Below are positions 39,643 to 48,700 of a stretch of DNA of 48,872 bases, one piece after another. The DNA comes from Clostridia bacterium (GTDB lineage Bacteria > Bacillota > Clostridia > Oscillospirales > Acutalibacteraceae): contig JAFTWB010000010.1 of NCBI GenBank assembly GCA_017465505.1, forward strand, positions 1 to 48,872, written 5' to 3'. The notes under the pieces were generated by a model. It worked only from the letters and a program-made list of their open reading frames with translations, did not search any database and was not told the DNA's origin. The position numbers and the translations under genes were made by a program. Each line of letters begins with the position of its first letter. Positions within the stretch are counted from its first letter, which is position 1.

Positions 39643-39674
39643 AAACCTCGCTTAACGGCGGGGTTTGGTGTTTA
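39643..39674 (+). terminator. Terminator of greA
   Basis: AAACCTCGC (39643-39651) pairs with GCGGGGTTT (39658-39666; one G-U), followed by a T-rich tract. The rest of the gap holds GGGACG/CGTCCC and AAATCAAA/TTTGATTT stem-loops and a hairpin array, with no supported ORF. Confidence 0.65.
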
Positions 39675-39906
39675 TTTTGTAGGGGACGGCGCCCACGACG
39701 TCCCGAGTAAGCTTTTAAAATATATCGTGGTTTTTACATTGTAATGAAACGTAAAATTTAAATCAAAAGTTTGATTTAATCTTGAAGTGCTACCCTGCGG
39801 ACAGTCGGGGGTACGGCTTTGCCCAGACCCCTTTGTCCTTCGGACATTTCCCCTATCAGGGGAATCCCACCTGTCCCTACAATCACTCATCACACTTGCT
39901 ATCAAT

Positions 39907-40002
39907 CCCACGCAAAGCGTGGCACCACAATGTTTGTGTTTACACAAACACATCATTTGCCCACAGGCAAACATCATTGCAATATCGCCAAAACGATATT
40001 GC
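39907..40002 (-). repeat. Mini-hairpin array, ATGATGT family, in the lysS leader
   Basis: Linkers read ACATCAT. Stems in order: CACGC/GCGTG (the cap), GTTTGTG/CACAAAC, TTTGCC/GGCAAA and the 9-base stem GCAATATCG/CGATATTGC (39979-40002). The last stem ends 2 bases before the lysS ribosome site GGGAGGA. Confidence 0.8.
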
Positions 40003-40018
40003 CCAGGGAGGAATAAAA

Positions 40019-41503
40019 ATGAGCCAGCAGAATAATGTTAACAGCTCCAGCGAGGTTCAGGTCAGACGTGAAAAGCTTGCCAATATGCAGTCAAGCGGCA
40101 GAGACCCCTTTATGGTGAACACCTCTGACAGAAACACCTACGCTAAGGATATTACAGATAATTTTGAAAGTTTTGACGGCAAAGAGGTAATCATCGCAGG
40201 CAGAATCAAGTCCAAGCGAGGCAAGGGCAAGGTTATGTTTATGGACCTGTGGGACGTTACAGGTAAAATCCAGATTTTTGCCAAGTTTGACGACTTGGGC
40301 GAGGAAGTTTACTCCGACCTTAAAAAGTGGGACGTAGGCGATATCGCAGAGGTTAAGGGCTTTGTTTTCAAAACCCAGATGGGTGAAACAAGTATCCACG
40401 CCACAGGCATTAAAATGCTTGCAAAGTCCCTGCTTCCTTTACCCGAGAAGTTCCACGGCCTTAAAGACCCTGACCTGAGATACCGTCAGCGTTATGTTGA
40501 TATGATTATGAACCCCGAGGTTATGGAAACTTTCAAAAAGCGTACACGCATTGTTTCTGAAATCAGACGTTATCTTGACGACGCAGGCTACTTTGAGGTA
40601 GAAACCCCTGTGCTTTCCACCATTGCAGGCGGTGCAAATGCTCGTCCTTTTATCACTCACCACAACACCCTCGACCTTGATATGTACCTTCGTATCGCTA
40701 CCGAGCTTTACCTTAAGCGTCTTATTGTAGGCGGTATGGAAAAGGTTTACGAAATCGGCAGACTTTTCAGAAACGAGGGTATGGACGTTAAGCATAACCC
40801 CGAGTTTACCACCATCGAGCTTTACGAGGCTTACACAGACCTTCGAGGTATGATGGACAGAACAGAGCAGATTGTTAACCGCTGCTGTATGGCTGCCAAC
40901 GGCACCGACGAGATTGAGTATCAGGGCGAGAAAATCAGCCTTAAGCTTCCCTTTGCCAGAATGACAATGATGGACGCTGTTAAGCAGTACGCAGGGGTTG
41001 ATTTCAGCTCCTTTATGGGCGACACAGAAAAGGCAAAGGAAGTTGCCAAAGAGCTTAACCTTGAGGTTAAACCCACCGACACCTGGGGCAACATCCTCAA
41101 CACTGCTTTCGAAGAGTTCGTTGAAGAAAACCTTGTTCAGCCCACCTTTATTACAGAATATCCCATTGAGGTTTCTCCTCTTACTAAAAAGCTTGAGGGC
41201 AATCCCCTTTTAGTTGACCGTTTCGAGCTTTTCGTAACTCGCCGTGAGCTTGCCAACGCTTACACAGAGCTCAACGACCCCATTGATCAGAGAGCTCGTT
41301 TTGAGCACCAGATGATGCTCAGAGAAGCAGGCGACGACGAGGCAAACGAGATTGATGAGGACTTCCTCACCGCTCTCAACTACGGTATGGCTCCCACAGG
41401 CGGTATGGGTATGGGCATTGACAGACTTGTTATGCTCCTTACAGACTCCGCTTCCATCCGTGACGTTATCATCTTCCCAACAATGAAACCTATTGAGAAG
41501 TAA
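40019..41503 (+). CDS. lysS: Lysyl-tRNA synthetase (class II)
   Basis: The 494-residue protein has an N-terminal OB-fold anticodon-binding domain (about 50-160: IIAGRIKSKRGKGKVMF) and a class II catalytic core with motif 2 FRNEGMDVKHNPEFTTIE and motif 3 GMGIDRLVMLL. The start ATG 40019 follows GGGAGGA; upstream in-frame codons are repeat DNA and are rejected. A terminator follows at 41652. Confidence 0.95.
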   Translation: MSQQNNVNSSSEVQVRREKLANMQSSGRDPFMVNTSDRNTYAKDITDNFESFDGKEVIIAGRIKSKRGKGKVMFMDLWDVTGKIQIFAKFDDLGEEVYSDLKKWDVGDIAEVKGFVFKTQMGETSIHATGIKMLAKSLLPLPEKFHGLKDPDLRYRQRYVDMIMNPEVMETFKKRTRIVSEIRRYLDDAGYFEVETPVLSTIAGGANARPFITHHNTLDLDMYLRIATELYLKRLIVGGMEKVYEIGRLFRNEGMDVKHNPEFTTIELYEAYTDLRGMMDRTEQIVNRCCMAANGTDEIEYQGEKISLKLPFARMTMMDAVKQYAGVDFSSFMGDTEKAKEVAKELNLEVKPTDTWGNILNTAFEEFVEENLVQPTFITEYPIEVSPLTKKLEGNPLLVDRFELFVTRRELANAYTELNDPIDQRARFEHQMMLREAGDDEANEIDEDFLTALNYGMAPTGGMGMGIDRLVMLLTDSASIRDVIIFPTMKPIEK

Positions 41504-41651
41504 TTAACTCAAAAATCCAGTGTTTATGCGGGGTTTTGAGGTTATGAAAACCGTAAAAACTTACACCTTACACCAAACTTACACCATTTTGTGCAGAGTT
41601 TCGTGCAAGGGCTTAAAAATCGCATAATTTTTGCATCATCAAACATTCAGA

Positions 41652-41687
41652 CCCTAAGAGAGTCACATCTCTTAGGGCCTTTTTTTA
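41652..41687 (+). terminator. Terminator downstream of lysS
   Basis: CCCTAAGAG (41652-41660) pairs with CTCTTAGGG (41669-41677) around eight bases, followed by CCT and a T run. It lies near the left limit of the AT-rich accessory region. Between 41504 and 41651 there are three direct copies of TTACACC (41561-41585) and no supported ORF. Confidence 0.85.
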
Positions 41688-41760
41688 TACCTATTCGCAA
41701 ACTACAAAGAAATTCATTTACTTACTATAATGTAATTGCACAGGAAGGAGTGGATTTACT

Positions 41761-43152
41761 ATGATGAACAGTTTAGCGAGTGTGCATCCCGAACTTATAT
41801 CGGAATGGTCAGATAAAAACTATCCTATTACACCTGACAACATTACATTTGGTTCAAATAAGAATGTTTGGTGGAAAGGTTCATGTGGTCACGAGTGGCA
41901 AGCCAGTGTGAAAAGTCGATCATCCGGAGAGAAATGTCCTATCTGTTCAGGCAAAAGAGTTGTTAAGGGCATTAATGATTTAGCAACCTTAAAGCCTGAG
42001 CTTGTTAAAGAGTGGTCAGATAAGAATATATTGAAGCCTACAGAGGTATCAATTGGCTCCCATAAGAAGATAATTTGGAAATGTAAGCTTGGTCACGAGT
42101 GGGAGGCTAGTGTTAAAAGCCGAGCTATAAATCATACAGGGTGTCCGTATTGTTCTAACAATAAGGTTCTTATTGGATTTAATGATCTTGCATCACAATT
42201 CCCAAAAGTAGCAGCTGAATGGTCTGAAAGGAACTATCCTTTAAAGCCGACAATGGTTACAGCTTATTCTAATCAGAAAGTTTGGTGGAAGTGTAGTAAA
42301 GGTCATGAATGGTATGCTTTAATACCAACTCGTTCTAATGGAAGTAAATGTCCATATTGCAATGGGCATATATTATTAAAAGGTTTTAATGACCTTGCAA
42401 CTACTCACCCTGAATTAGTAGAAGAATGGTCAGATAGGAATTTGCCATTAACATCAGATATGATAAATGAGAAATCACGCAAAAATGTTTGGTGGAAATG
42501 CAAGGAGTGTGGACACGAGTGGAAATCTGTTGTAGCTTCACGAATAAAAGGCACTACTTGTCCTGTATGTTCGGATAGAAAAGTTCTCACAGGATATAAT
42601 GATTTAGCAACCACAGACAAGTATTTGTTAAGCGAATGGGATTATGAATTGAATAAGGAAGTTTTACCGACAAAAATATCAAGAAACTCAATGAGAAGTG
42701 TATGGTGGAGGTGTTCTAACGGACATTCTTGGAAAGCGAAAATATATGAGCGTACTATTGAGGAGAAAGGCTGTGTTATTTGCGAAGATGAGTATCGAAG
42801 TGTATTTCCGCAGTTAATCATCGGTTTTTATACTCGTATGAAAGGTCTAAACACTTTACTTAATTATGATAAGGTTATCGGTATTCCTCTTGAAACATAT
42901 GTACCTGAAGAAAATTTAGCAATAGAATCTGCTAATGGTACTGATGATATAGAGAGAGTTAAAGAGCATCTGTGTAAGGCAAGGGGTATAAATCTAACAA
43001 AACTCCTATATAAACCTAAAGATACTGAGATAGAGTATGCATTGAGGTTAAAGCAGGTATTTAGGAATAAACATATATTTATATCCTCTGATGTAAATGA
43101 GGATGTAGCTTTTATAAGAAGAAAGTTTTTTGAATGGAGAAAATCACAATAA
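41761..43152 (+). CDS. Zinc-ribbon-repeat protein (DUF4379) with nuclease-like tail
   Basis: The 463-residue protein has five tandem ~65-residue units, each with NDLA...P.L..EWS, then VWWKC..GHEW and a CP.C pair, the pattern of the DUF4379 probable zinc-ribbon family. Residues about 365-420 (IGIPLETYVPEENLAIESAN, then RVKEHLCKARGINLTKLLY) align by eye with the PD-(D/E)xK/Vsr-like core seen in related proteins, with Glu in place of the first Asp. Catalytic activity is therefore uncertain. AT-rich codon use differs from lysS. Start ATG 41761 has AAGGAG. It may act on DNA of mobile elements. Confidence 0.8.
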   Translation: MMNSLASVHPELISEWSDKNYPITPDNITFGSNKNVWWKGSCGHEWQASVKSRSSGEKCPICSGKRVVKGINDLATLKPELVKEWSDKNILKPTEVSIGSHKKIIWKCKLGHEWEASVKSRAINHTGCPYCSNNKVLIGFNDLASQFPKVAAEWSERNYPLKPTMVTAYSNQKVWWKCSKGHEWYALIPTRSNGSKCPYCNGHILLKGFNDLATTHPELVEEWSDRNLPLTSDMINEKSRKNVWWKCKECGHEWKSVVASRIKGTTCPVCSDRKVLTGYNDLATTDKYLLSEWDYELNKEVLPTKISRNSMRSVWWRCSNGHSWKAKIYERTIEEKGCVICEDEYRSVFPQLIIGFYTRMKGLNTLLNYDKVIGIPLETYVPEENLAIESANGTDDIERVKEHLCKARGINLTKLLYKPKDTEIEYALRLKQVFRNKHIFISSDVNEDVAFIRRKFFEWRKSQ

Positions 43153-43164
43153 CGGAGGCACATA

Positions 43165-43338
43165 ATGAGAAGTAAATATTATCACGTTTATTTAACATAT
43201 AAAGAGTATAGTGAATTGATTAAGCAGTTAGTTGAATCAAAGAATAAATTACAAGAACAAGGTAGATATACTGATGCAGTAGATGACCTTATTATAAAAA
43301 TCGGTAAATGTAAGAAGAAAAAACTGAAGAAATTATGA
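43165..43338 (+). CDS. 57-residue basic protein
   Basis: A short ORF (MRSKYYHVYLTYKEYSELIK start, ending in a Lys-rich KKKKLKKL tail) has an excellent GGAGG site 12 bases after the zinc-ribbon gene, and a strong terminator after it. I believe similar small YxxIIxSL..KNKL..QGRYTD proteins are carried by Firmicutes integrative elements, but the function is unknown. It is probably cytoplasmic. Confidence 0.7.
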   Translation: MRSKYYHVYLTYKEYSELIKQLVESKNKLQEQGRYTDAVDDLIIKIGKCKKKKLKKL

Positions 43339-43349
43339 ACAAAAGAGAC

Positions 43350-43390
43350 TCCGTTTATCACATTATTTTTGTGATAAACGGAATTTTTTT
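43350..43390 (+). terminator. Strong terminator
   Basis: TCCGTTTATCACA (43350-43362) pairs with TGTGATAAACGGA (43370-43382), then ATTTTTTT. Confidence 0.9.
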
Positions 43391-43439
43391 GATTTTTTTA
43401 AAAAATTTTCAAAAAACACTTAAAAAAAGTGCTCTCCCA

Positions 43440-43853
43440 TTGGGTATAGGTGAAAGGGTTAATTTCAAAACAAATCGAAAACAATCATTTCACGGACCTT
43501 GAAAATTGAATATCATTTCTTCAAGTACATTACTTGTGTAAGCAGAAATGCAAAGCTACTACAGCGGTACGCCAAGACCAACTAAGTAAGTTGTTAGCGA
43601 TAACTCCGTCTGTGATTATTGGGTTGCTTCCGATATGGCGATGACCTGCACAAGGGATAATGATACTTCTCTACGGAGCTGTCGGAGAACCCGACAGAGG
43701 TTAATGTCCTATGAACCTGATAGCAGACAGGTGCTTGAAGAACTTCCCGTAAAAGCCGAAAGGCTTGCCGCAGGGGTGTCGAGGACAAATATTGCGGAAA
43801 GTTACATAGCCGTTTTACAGTGCGGCTGTGAATAAACTGAAAGGAGGATTTTT
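43440..43853 (+). ncRNA. Probable structured leader RNA upstream of parA
   Basis: No gene is supported in this ~410-base stretch. It holds several well-formed stems: CTGTCGG/CCGACAG, AAGCC-GAAA-GGCTT (a GNRA tetraloop), and CAACT/AGTTG. The 66-codon ORF at 43635 lacks a ribosome site. The density of stems and the position before parA suggest a structured leader or element-encoded RNA. No known family is claimed. Confidence 0.4.
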
Positions 43854-44678
43854 ATGCCTGACTGTAAGACGATTGCTATTTGCAATCAGAAGGGCGGAGT
43901 TGGTAAAACAACGACAACAATGAACTTGGGAATTGGTTTAGCTAAATCAGGAAAGCGAGTTTTACTTGTGGATTGTGACCCACAGGGAGATTTAACCTTG
44001 TGTCTTGGTTTTCAAGAAGCAGATAAGTTGCCTATAACTCTTTCTGATAAGTTAGCTGATGTCATTCGTGACAGCAATACAGATGCTTATGATGGTATTA
44101 TTACTCATCGAGAATGTGTAGACCTTGTACCTGCAAATCTTGATTTAGAGGCTTTGGAAATGTACTTGGTTACAGCAATGAGCAGAGAGAATATCTTAAA
44201 AAACTATTTAAGTAAGGTTAAATCAGACTATGACTATATTCTGATTGATTGCAGACCTTCTCTTGGTATGTTGACACTTAATGCTTTAACAGCAGCAGAC
44301 AGCGTAATCATTCCTGTACAGGCACAGTATTTGCCTGCCAGAGCTATGACACAGCTTTTGCAAACAGTATCTAAAGTTAAAGCACATACCAATCCTGATT
44401 TAAAGGTGGATGGAGTTTTACTCACTCTTGTAGATAACAGAACAAATCTTGCAAGGAGTACGGCAGAAGCTATTAGAAAGAATTTCGGTTCAGTTATAAA
44501 AACATATAAAACAAAAATACCGATAGCAGTTAAAGCCGCAGAGGTAACATCAAAAGGTAAAAGTATTTACGAGTACGAACCTAACAGCAAGGTGTCTGTT
44601 GCCTACGCAAATTTCACTAAGGAGGTGTTAAGCGGTGGCAAAGAAAAAGAGCGACTTCACTCTTCCGACGCTCGATAG
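43854..44678 (+). CDS. parA: ParA-family partition ATPase
   Basis: The 274-residue protein has the deviant Walker A KGGVGKTTTTMN, then VLLVDCDPQGDL and LIDCRPSLG, as in ParA/Soj. It segregates plasmids or elements with ParB. The start follows AAAGGAGG. It overlaps parB by 44 bases. On integrative elements the pair maintains the excised circular form. Confidence 0.93.
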   Translation: MPDCKTIAICNQKGGVGKTTTTMNLGIGLAKSGKRVLLVDCDPQGDLTLCLGFQEADKLPITLSDKLADVIRDSNTDAYDGIITHRECVDLVPANLDLEALEMYLVTAMSRENILKNYLSKVKSDYDYILIDCRPSLGMLTLNALTAADSVIIPVQAQYLPARAMTQLLQTVSKVKAHTNPDLKVDGVLLTLVDNRTNLARSTAEAIRKNFGSVIKTYKTKIPIAVKAAEVTSKGKSIYEYEPNSKVSVAYANFTKEVLSGGKEKERLHSSDAR

Positions 44679-45576
44679 TTTATTCTCAACTCAACAGGAA
44701 CGAGAATATGAAAAGCTCGACAAGATAAGAGATATACCGCTTGAGTTGATTGATGATTTTCCTGACCATCCATATAAAGTAAAAGATGATGAGGATATGA
44801 TGCAACTTGCAGAAAGCATCAAGGAACGAGGAGTATTAACTCCAGCTGTTTTAAGACAAAAGGATGACGGAAGATATGAGCTTGTAAGTGGTCATAGACG
44901 AAAGAGAGCTTGTGAGCTTGCAGGACTAACTACTCTCAGGAGTGAAATTAAGGACTTAACTCGTGATGAAGCCATTATGTATATGGTTGAGAGTAACTTC
45001 CAAAGAACTACTATTTTACCAAGCGAGAAAGCCTTTGCGTATAAAATGCGACTTGAAGCTATGAACAGACAAGGTAAGCGTAGTGATTTAACTTCCGACC
45101 CACTGGGTGGGAAGTATACTGGAAAGGAATCTGCTGAAATAGTAGGTCGAGATAATGGTGATAGCCAAACTCAGGTAAGAAGATATATCCGTTTAACAAA
45201 TCTCATACCTGAACTTCTTGAACTGGTTGATGAAGGCAAAATCAAAATGCGACCTGCTGTTGAATTGTCGTATTTAAGTGAGGCTGAACAGTATGATGTG
45301 CTACATGAAATCGAAGTTAATGATTGCACACCATCGCACGACCAGACAATCAGAATGAGAAAACTGTCCGAAAAGGGTGAATTGGAAACAGAAGCAATTA
45401 CAGCGATTATGACGGAGTTAAAACCTAATCAACAGGAACGAATTGTTTTAAAAGCAGATAGAGTACGCAAGTTGATACCTGACTCCGTTCCGCTTAACAA
45501 GACGGAAGAGTACATTTGTAAAGCCATTGAGCATTACAGCAAGTATCTCAAAAATCGTTCGGAGCGTGGCAGATAA
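44635..45576 (+). CDS. parB: ParB/Spo0J-family protein
   Basis: The 313-residue protein has the ParB CTP-binding region (IPLELIDDFPDHPYKVKDDE; LVSGHRRKRACELAGL) and a helix-turn-helix around residues 155-195 (YTGKESAEIVGRDNG; VRRYIRL). GTG 44635 lies inside the parA end with AAGGAGG upstream. It would bind a centromere-like site; none is recognised here. Confidence 0.92.
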   Translation: MAKKKSDFTLPTLDSLFSTQQEREYEKLDKIRDIPLELIDDFPDHPYKVKDDEDMMQLAESIKERGVLTPAVLRQKDDGRYELVSGHRRKRACELAGLTTLRSEIKDLTRDEAIMYMVESNFQRTTILPSEKAFAYKMRLEAMNRQGKRSDLTSDPLGGKYTGKESAEIVGRDNGDSQTQVRRYIRLTNLIPELLELVDEGKIKMRPAVELSYLSEAEQYDVLHEIEVNDCTPSHDQTIRMRKLSEKGELETEAITAIMTELKPNQQERIVLKADRVRKLIPDSVPLNKTEEYICKAIEHYSKYLKNRSERGR

Positions 45577-45735
45577 TTTTAAAATCCCTTTCCCACACCC
45601 TAACCCTAATTAAACTATCTGTACTTACCGAAAAGAAAGAATATCTCTTAATACTATAACTATCTACTAATATATAACTTTCTATAAGAGTAAGTCAGAA
45701 AACACAACTAAACTAAAAACAATGGAGGTAAAATG

Positions 45736-48700
45736 ATGAAAAAGATTTTTAAAAAGAAAGGTGCAAAAAGAGTAACAGCGATTGCTCTTGCACTTGTTAC
45801 ACTGATTTCTACTATTTTAGCTGTTCCTCTTTCGGTTGGTGCGGCTTCAAAAGAGGTAACAATCACTTATGATTACTGCTATGATACGAGCGGTAATATT
45901 ATCACGTATGTCAAAGAAACAACAAATGACGGCTACTGTGTTGGTGTCGTAGGTGAAGAACTGTGCAGAATTTATGCTGATGGTAAAGATGCGTATTGTA
46001 TTCAGCCCGGTCATTCTCTTTATTCGGGGGATACCTTAACACAGGATGCTTCTGCAGCTTGGAACTCACTTTCTAAAGCTCAGCGAAAAGCAATTAATCT
46101 TGCTCTTCTTTTCGGTAAGTCAGGCAGTTCAAAAGACCTTGTAGGTACAGATGGTCAGAAGTGGATTGCTACACAGCTTATGGTCTGGGACTTTGTATCA
46201 GGCTGTCGTGATGCTTCAACTTTTAAGCTTAACGACAGTAAGTTTATTGATGGTATTACATCAGGCGGTGCAAACCCAAATGTAAAGACTAACTACAACA
46301 AAATTGCCGAAAAGCTGAACAATTACAAGAAAATGCCGAGCTTTGCTTATGACACTTCTGCAAAGGCAAGTAAGAATACAAATGAACTTGTATTCAAAGA
46401 TGGTACATACACACTTACTTTAACAGACAGCAATAAAGTTTTGTCTGAGTACACATTTAAAACTTCTGAGGGTGTTAAGGTTTCTGCTTCGGGCAGTAAG
46501 CTCACATTGACATCAAGTAAGCCTTTAGATGAAGCTGTAGTTATTAGTGCAACAAGAAATATGCCAAAGGTTACTACAACACTTATCGCTTGCGGTTCAA
46601 GTTCTAAGCAGGATGTAGTTACAGGTGTTCAGTCGGATACAGAAACTACAACAGCATACTTAGCAGTTAAAACAAGCACAGGTAGTTTGAAGCTTGTTAA
46701 GACATCTGATGATGGAGAAGTTAGCGATGTAACATTTAACATCTCAGGTCCGAATGGTTACAGTAAGACTGCTAAAACAAATTCAAAGGGCGAGTTTCAG
46801 ATTGATAACCTCGTTCCCGGTACTTACACAGTTACAGAGGTTGTGAAGGATAAGTATGAAACACAGAAATCACAGAGTGTAACCGTTGAAAGCGGAAAAA
46901 CTGCATCTGTCAGTTTTAGTAACGTGCTTAAAAGAGGTTCACTTGAAGTTATTAAATCTTCTGAAGATGGATACAATGAGGGAGTTCGATTTCACCTTTA
47001 CGGAACTTCTTTATCTGGTCAGAAAGTTGACGAATATGCATCCACCAATGCCAAGGGTGTTGCCACGTTCAAGAATATTCTTGTAAGCGGTGATAATGCT
47101 TACATATTAGAGGAAGTTGATACAAATATCCGCTATGTTGTTCCTAAGTCGCAGACAGCAACGATTGAATGGGATAAGGCAACTAAAAGAGAATTTGTAA
47201 ATGTCCTAAAGAAGTTTACTGTGACAGTAAAAAAGACAGATGTTGAAAAAACAGTAGCTCAGGGTGATGGTACTCTTGCAGGTGCAAAGTATGGTATCTA
47301 CAATGGCGAAGAACTTGTGGACACATACACAACAGATAAGAATGGTTCATTTACTACAAAGGAATATGTTTGTGGTGATGATTGGACAATCAGAGAGATT
47401 GAGCCATCCGAAGGTTATCTTCTTGATACTACACCTCATAATGTAGGTGCTGAACCTGTTAAATACACAGTAGAACATAACCCTATTTCTATGGGTGTAA
47501 CTGAACAAGTAATCAAGGGCGATGTTTCTATTATCAAACATACTGATAACGGAGAAACTAAGATTGAAACACCGGAAGTAGGTGCAGAATTTCAGGTCTA
47601 TTTAAAGTCGGCAGGTAGTTTTGAAAATGCTGATGCGGACGAGAAAGATATTATCGTTACAGATGAATATGGCTTTGGTAAAACCAAGCTTCTGCCTTAT
47701 GGTACATATACAGTACATCAGACAAAATCATTACCCGGCAGAGAATATATAAACGACTTTGATGTGTTTGTTTGTGAGGACAGCAAGACTTATAAATACT
47801 TAATTAACGATGCTGTTTTTGAAAGCTATATCAAAGTGGTAAAGGTAGATGCTGAAACAGGTAAAGCTATCAAATACAGCGGTGCAGGATTTGAGATTTA
47901 CAATCCGAAAGGTGAAAAGGTAAGTATGACATTTACATACCCTACTCCTGAAACAGTAGATGTATTCTATACTGATGATGAGGGTTATCTTATTACTCCA
48001 GAAAAGTTAGAATATGGTACAGGTTATCAGCTTGTCGAGGTACAGGCTCCACAGGGTTACATCCTTGACAGTACACCCCTGACATTTGATGTAACTAAGG
48101 AAAACTCAACAGAAGAAAGTGGTGTTACAGTGGTTAAACTCACAAAAGTTAATGTTGCTCAGAAAGGTACAATAACTGTTGAAAAGCACGGCGAAGCCTT
48201 TGTAGGTGTTAATGTAGTGGGCGGTATGGATTCAAATGGAAAGGAACTGCCTGTTATTTATCAGCCTGTTTATGATGTAACAGGACACAAGGGTGCAACC
48301 TTTGTTATTAAAGCAGCTGAGGATATTACCACAGGTGACGGTACAGTACGCTACAAGAAGGGCACTGTAGTTGATACTATAACAACAGATAAGAATGGTG
48401 TAGCCGAAAGTAAGGAACTTTATCTTGGTAAGTATGAAATTACTGAAACTAAAGCTCCTTATGGTATGGTAAACAACAGTAATAAGCAGACAGTAGAGCT
48501 TGTCTATGCAGGTCAGAATGTTTTACTTACAGAAACAGAAACAGTATTTAATAACGACAGACAGAAAATAAAGGTAAGTCTTTTTAAGGACATTGAAAAG
48601 AACGAGCTTTTTGGAATCGGCAACAATGACGAAATTAAAAATATTACCTTTGGTCTTTACACTTGTGAGGAGCTTGTATCAGCAAGTGGCGTAAGTATTC

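Noticed and set aside
39782-40018. N-terminal extension of lysS
   Set aside because: The in-frame sequence is repeat DNA; the family N-terminus and the GGGAGGA site support ATG 40019.
41561-41585. Three TTACACC direct repeats as an attachment site
   Set aside because: No matching copy is seen at another boundary within the window and no integrase gene is present, so an att site cannot be supported.
43635-43835. 66-residue ORF upstream of parA
   Set aside because: No ribosome site before its ATG, and the interval has strong stem-loops; a conserved peptide cannot be fully excluded, so comparison with related elements would decide.
45598-45612. CCCTAACCCTAA telomere-like stretch
   Set aside because: Two units only, between parB and the adhesin; chance in AT-rich DNA.
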